From positions 45,971 through 109,970 of the forward strand of contig NZ_JAKIKW010000019.1 in the NCBI RefSeq assembly GCF_023283945.1: a stretch of DNA of 64,000 nucleotides. The letters run 5' to 3'. The notes beneath the pieces were generated by a model. It ran no database searches, was not told the origin of the DNA, and was given only the letters and a program-made list of their open reading frames with translations. Position numbers and translations under genes: made by a program. Source of the DNA: Shewanella gelidimarina (GTDB lineage: Bacteria; Pseudomonadota; Gammaproteobacteria; Enterobacterales; Shewanellaceae). The first letter of the stretch is position 1, and the number at the start of each line of letters is the position of its first letter. This document shows, one piece after another, positions 63,936 through 64,000 of the stretch.

Positions 63936-64000
63936 CACTGACACGGCACAGCAGGCCAACTACTTAGGTAGTACGGGACTTGCAGCGGTGTTAGAGAGTT

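Overview
The window is a stretch of a gammaproteobacterial chromosome and almost certainly comes from Shewanella or a close relative. The protein sequences and gene orders fit that genus: pckA, hslR-hslO, gspC-N, yrfG, nudE and cysQ in a row; selD-mnmH beside a desaturase and fabR; then trmA, murI and an rRNA promoter. Most of it is ordinary core genome at moderate GC.

Layout: 1-1003 end of hutH. 1085-5353 small and envelope proteins and a YbdG-type MscS channel. 5463-7275 folX-folE-folM, the tetrahydromonapterin branch. 7560-8422 two small genes (DUF3429, DCC/DUF393). 8545-11778 a bufferin-type RiPP operon: a Cys-rich precursor (DUF2282), an MNIO enzyme (DUF692), its partner (DUF2063), an ECF sigma factor and a membrane anti-sigma factor. 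11819-13609 a lipoprotein and a diguanylate cyclase. 13610-19150 an AT-rich accessory island with a decayed ISAs1-type transposase and a class II microcin locus: HlyD-type adaptor, C39-peptidase ABC exporter, and two very short genes that read as a double-glycine microcin precursor and its two-helix immunity protein. 19704-21741 moeA-moeB. 22125 ferritin. 22723-25953 a GGDEF-EAL protein. 26379-27428 ribB with an FMN riboswitch. 27573-30016 oligopeptidase and GIY-YIG protein. 30067-32410 hypothetical membrane genes, one with an in-frame stop, then a block of dispersed repeats. 32491-36272 auto-adhesin-like lipoprotein, methyltransferase and M14 peptidase. 36430-36714 another repeat copy. 36768-37399 XRE regulator and membrane protein. 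37621-40686 pckA, hslO, hslR. 40957-52663 a complete gspC-N type II secretion operon. 52728-56680 yrfG, nudE, cysQ and an LplT-like transporter. 56732-58866 selD-mnmH. 59031-60892 desaturase and fabR around a FabR operator. 61114-63670 trmA, murI and an RRM protein. The final 100 bases carry an rRNA operon promoter whose rRNA genes lie beyond the window.

The two most interesting systems are the microcin locus, whose precursor and immunity genes are only 52 and 57 codons long and easily missed, and the bufferin operon, which carries its own sigma/anti-sigma pair and is therefore probably induced by metal or envelope stress. Secondary points are a hexanucleotide tract in gspJ, a repeat family in at least four copies, a UGA-interrupted small membrane gene and a promoter/operator arrangement at desaturase-fabR. 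All family calls are by reading; no database search was run.
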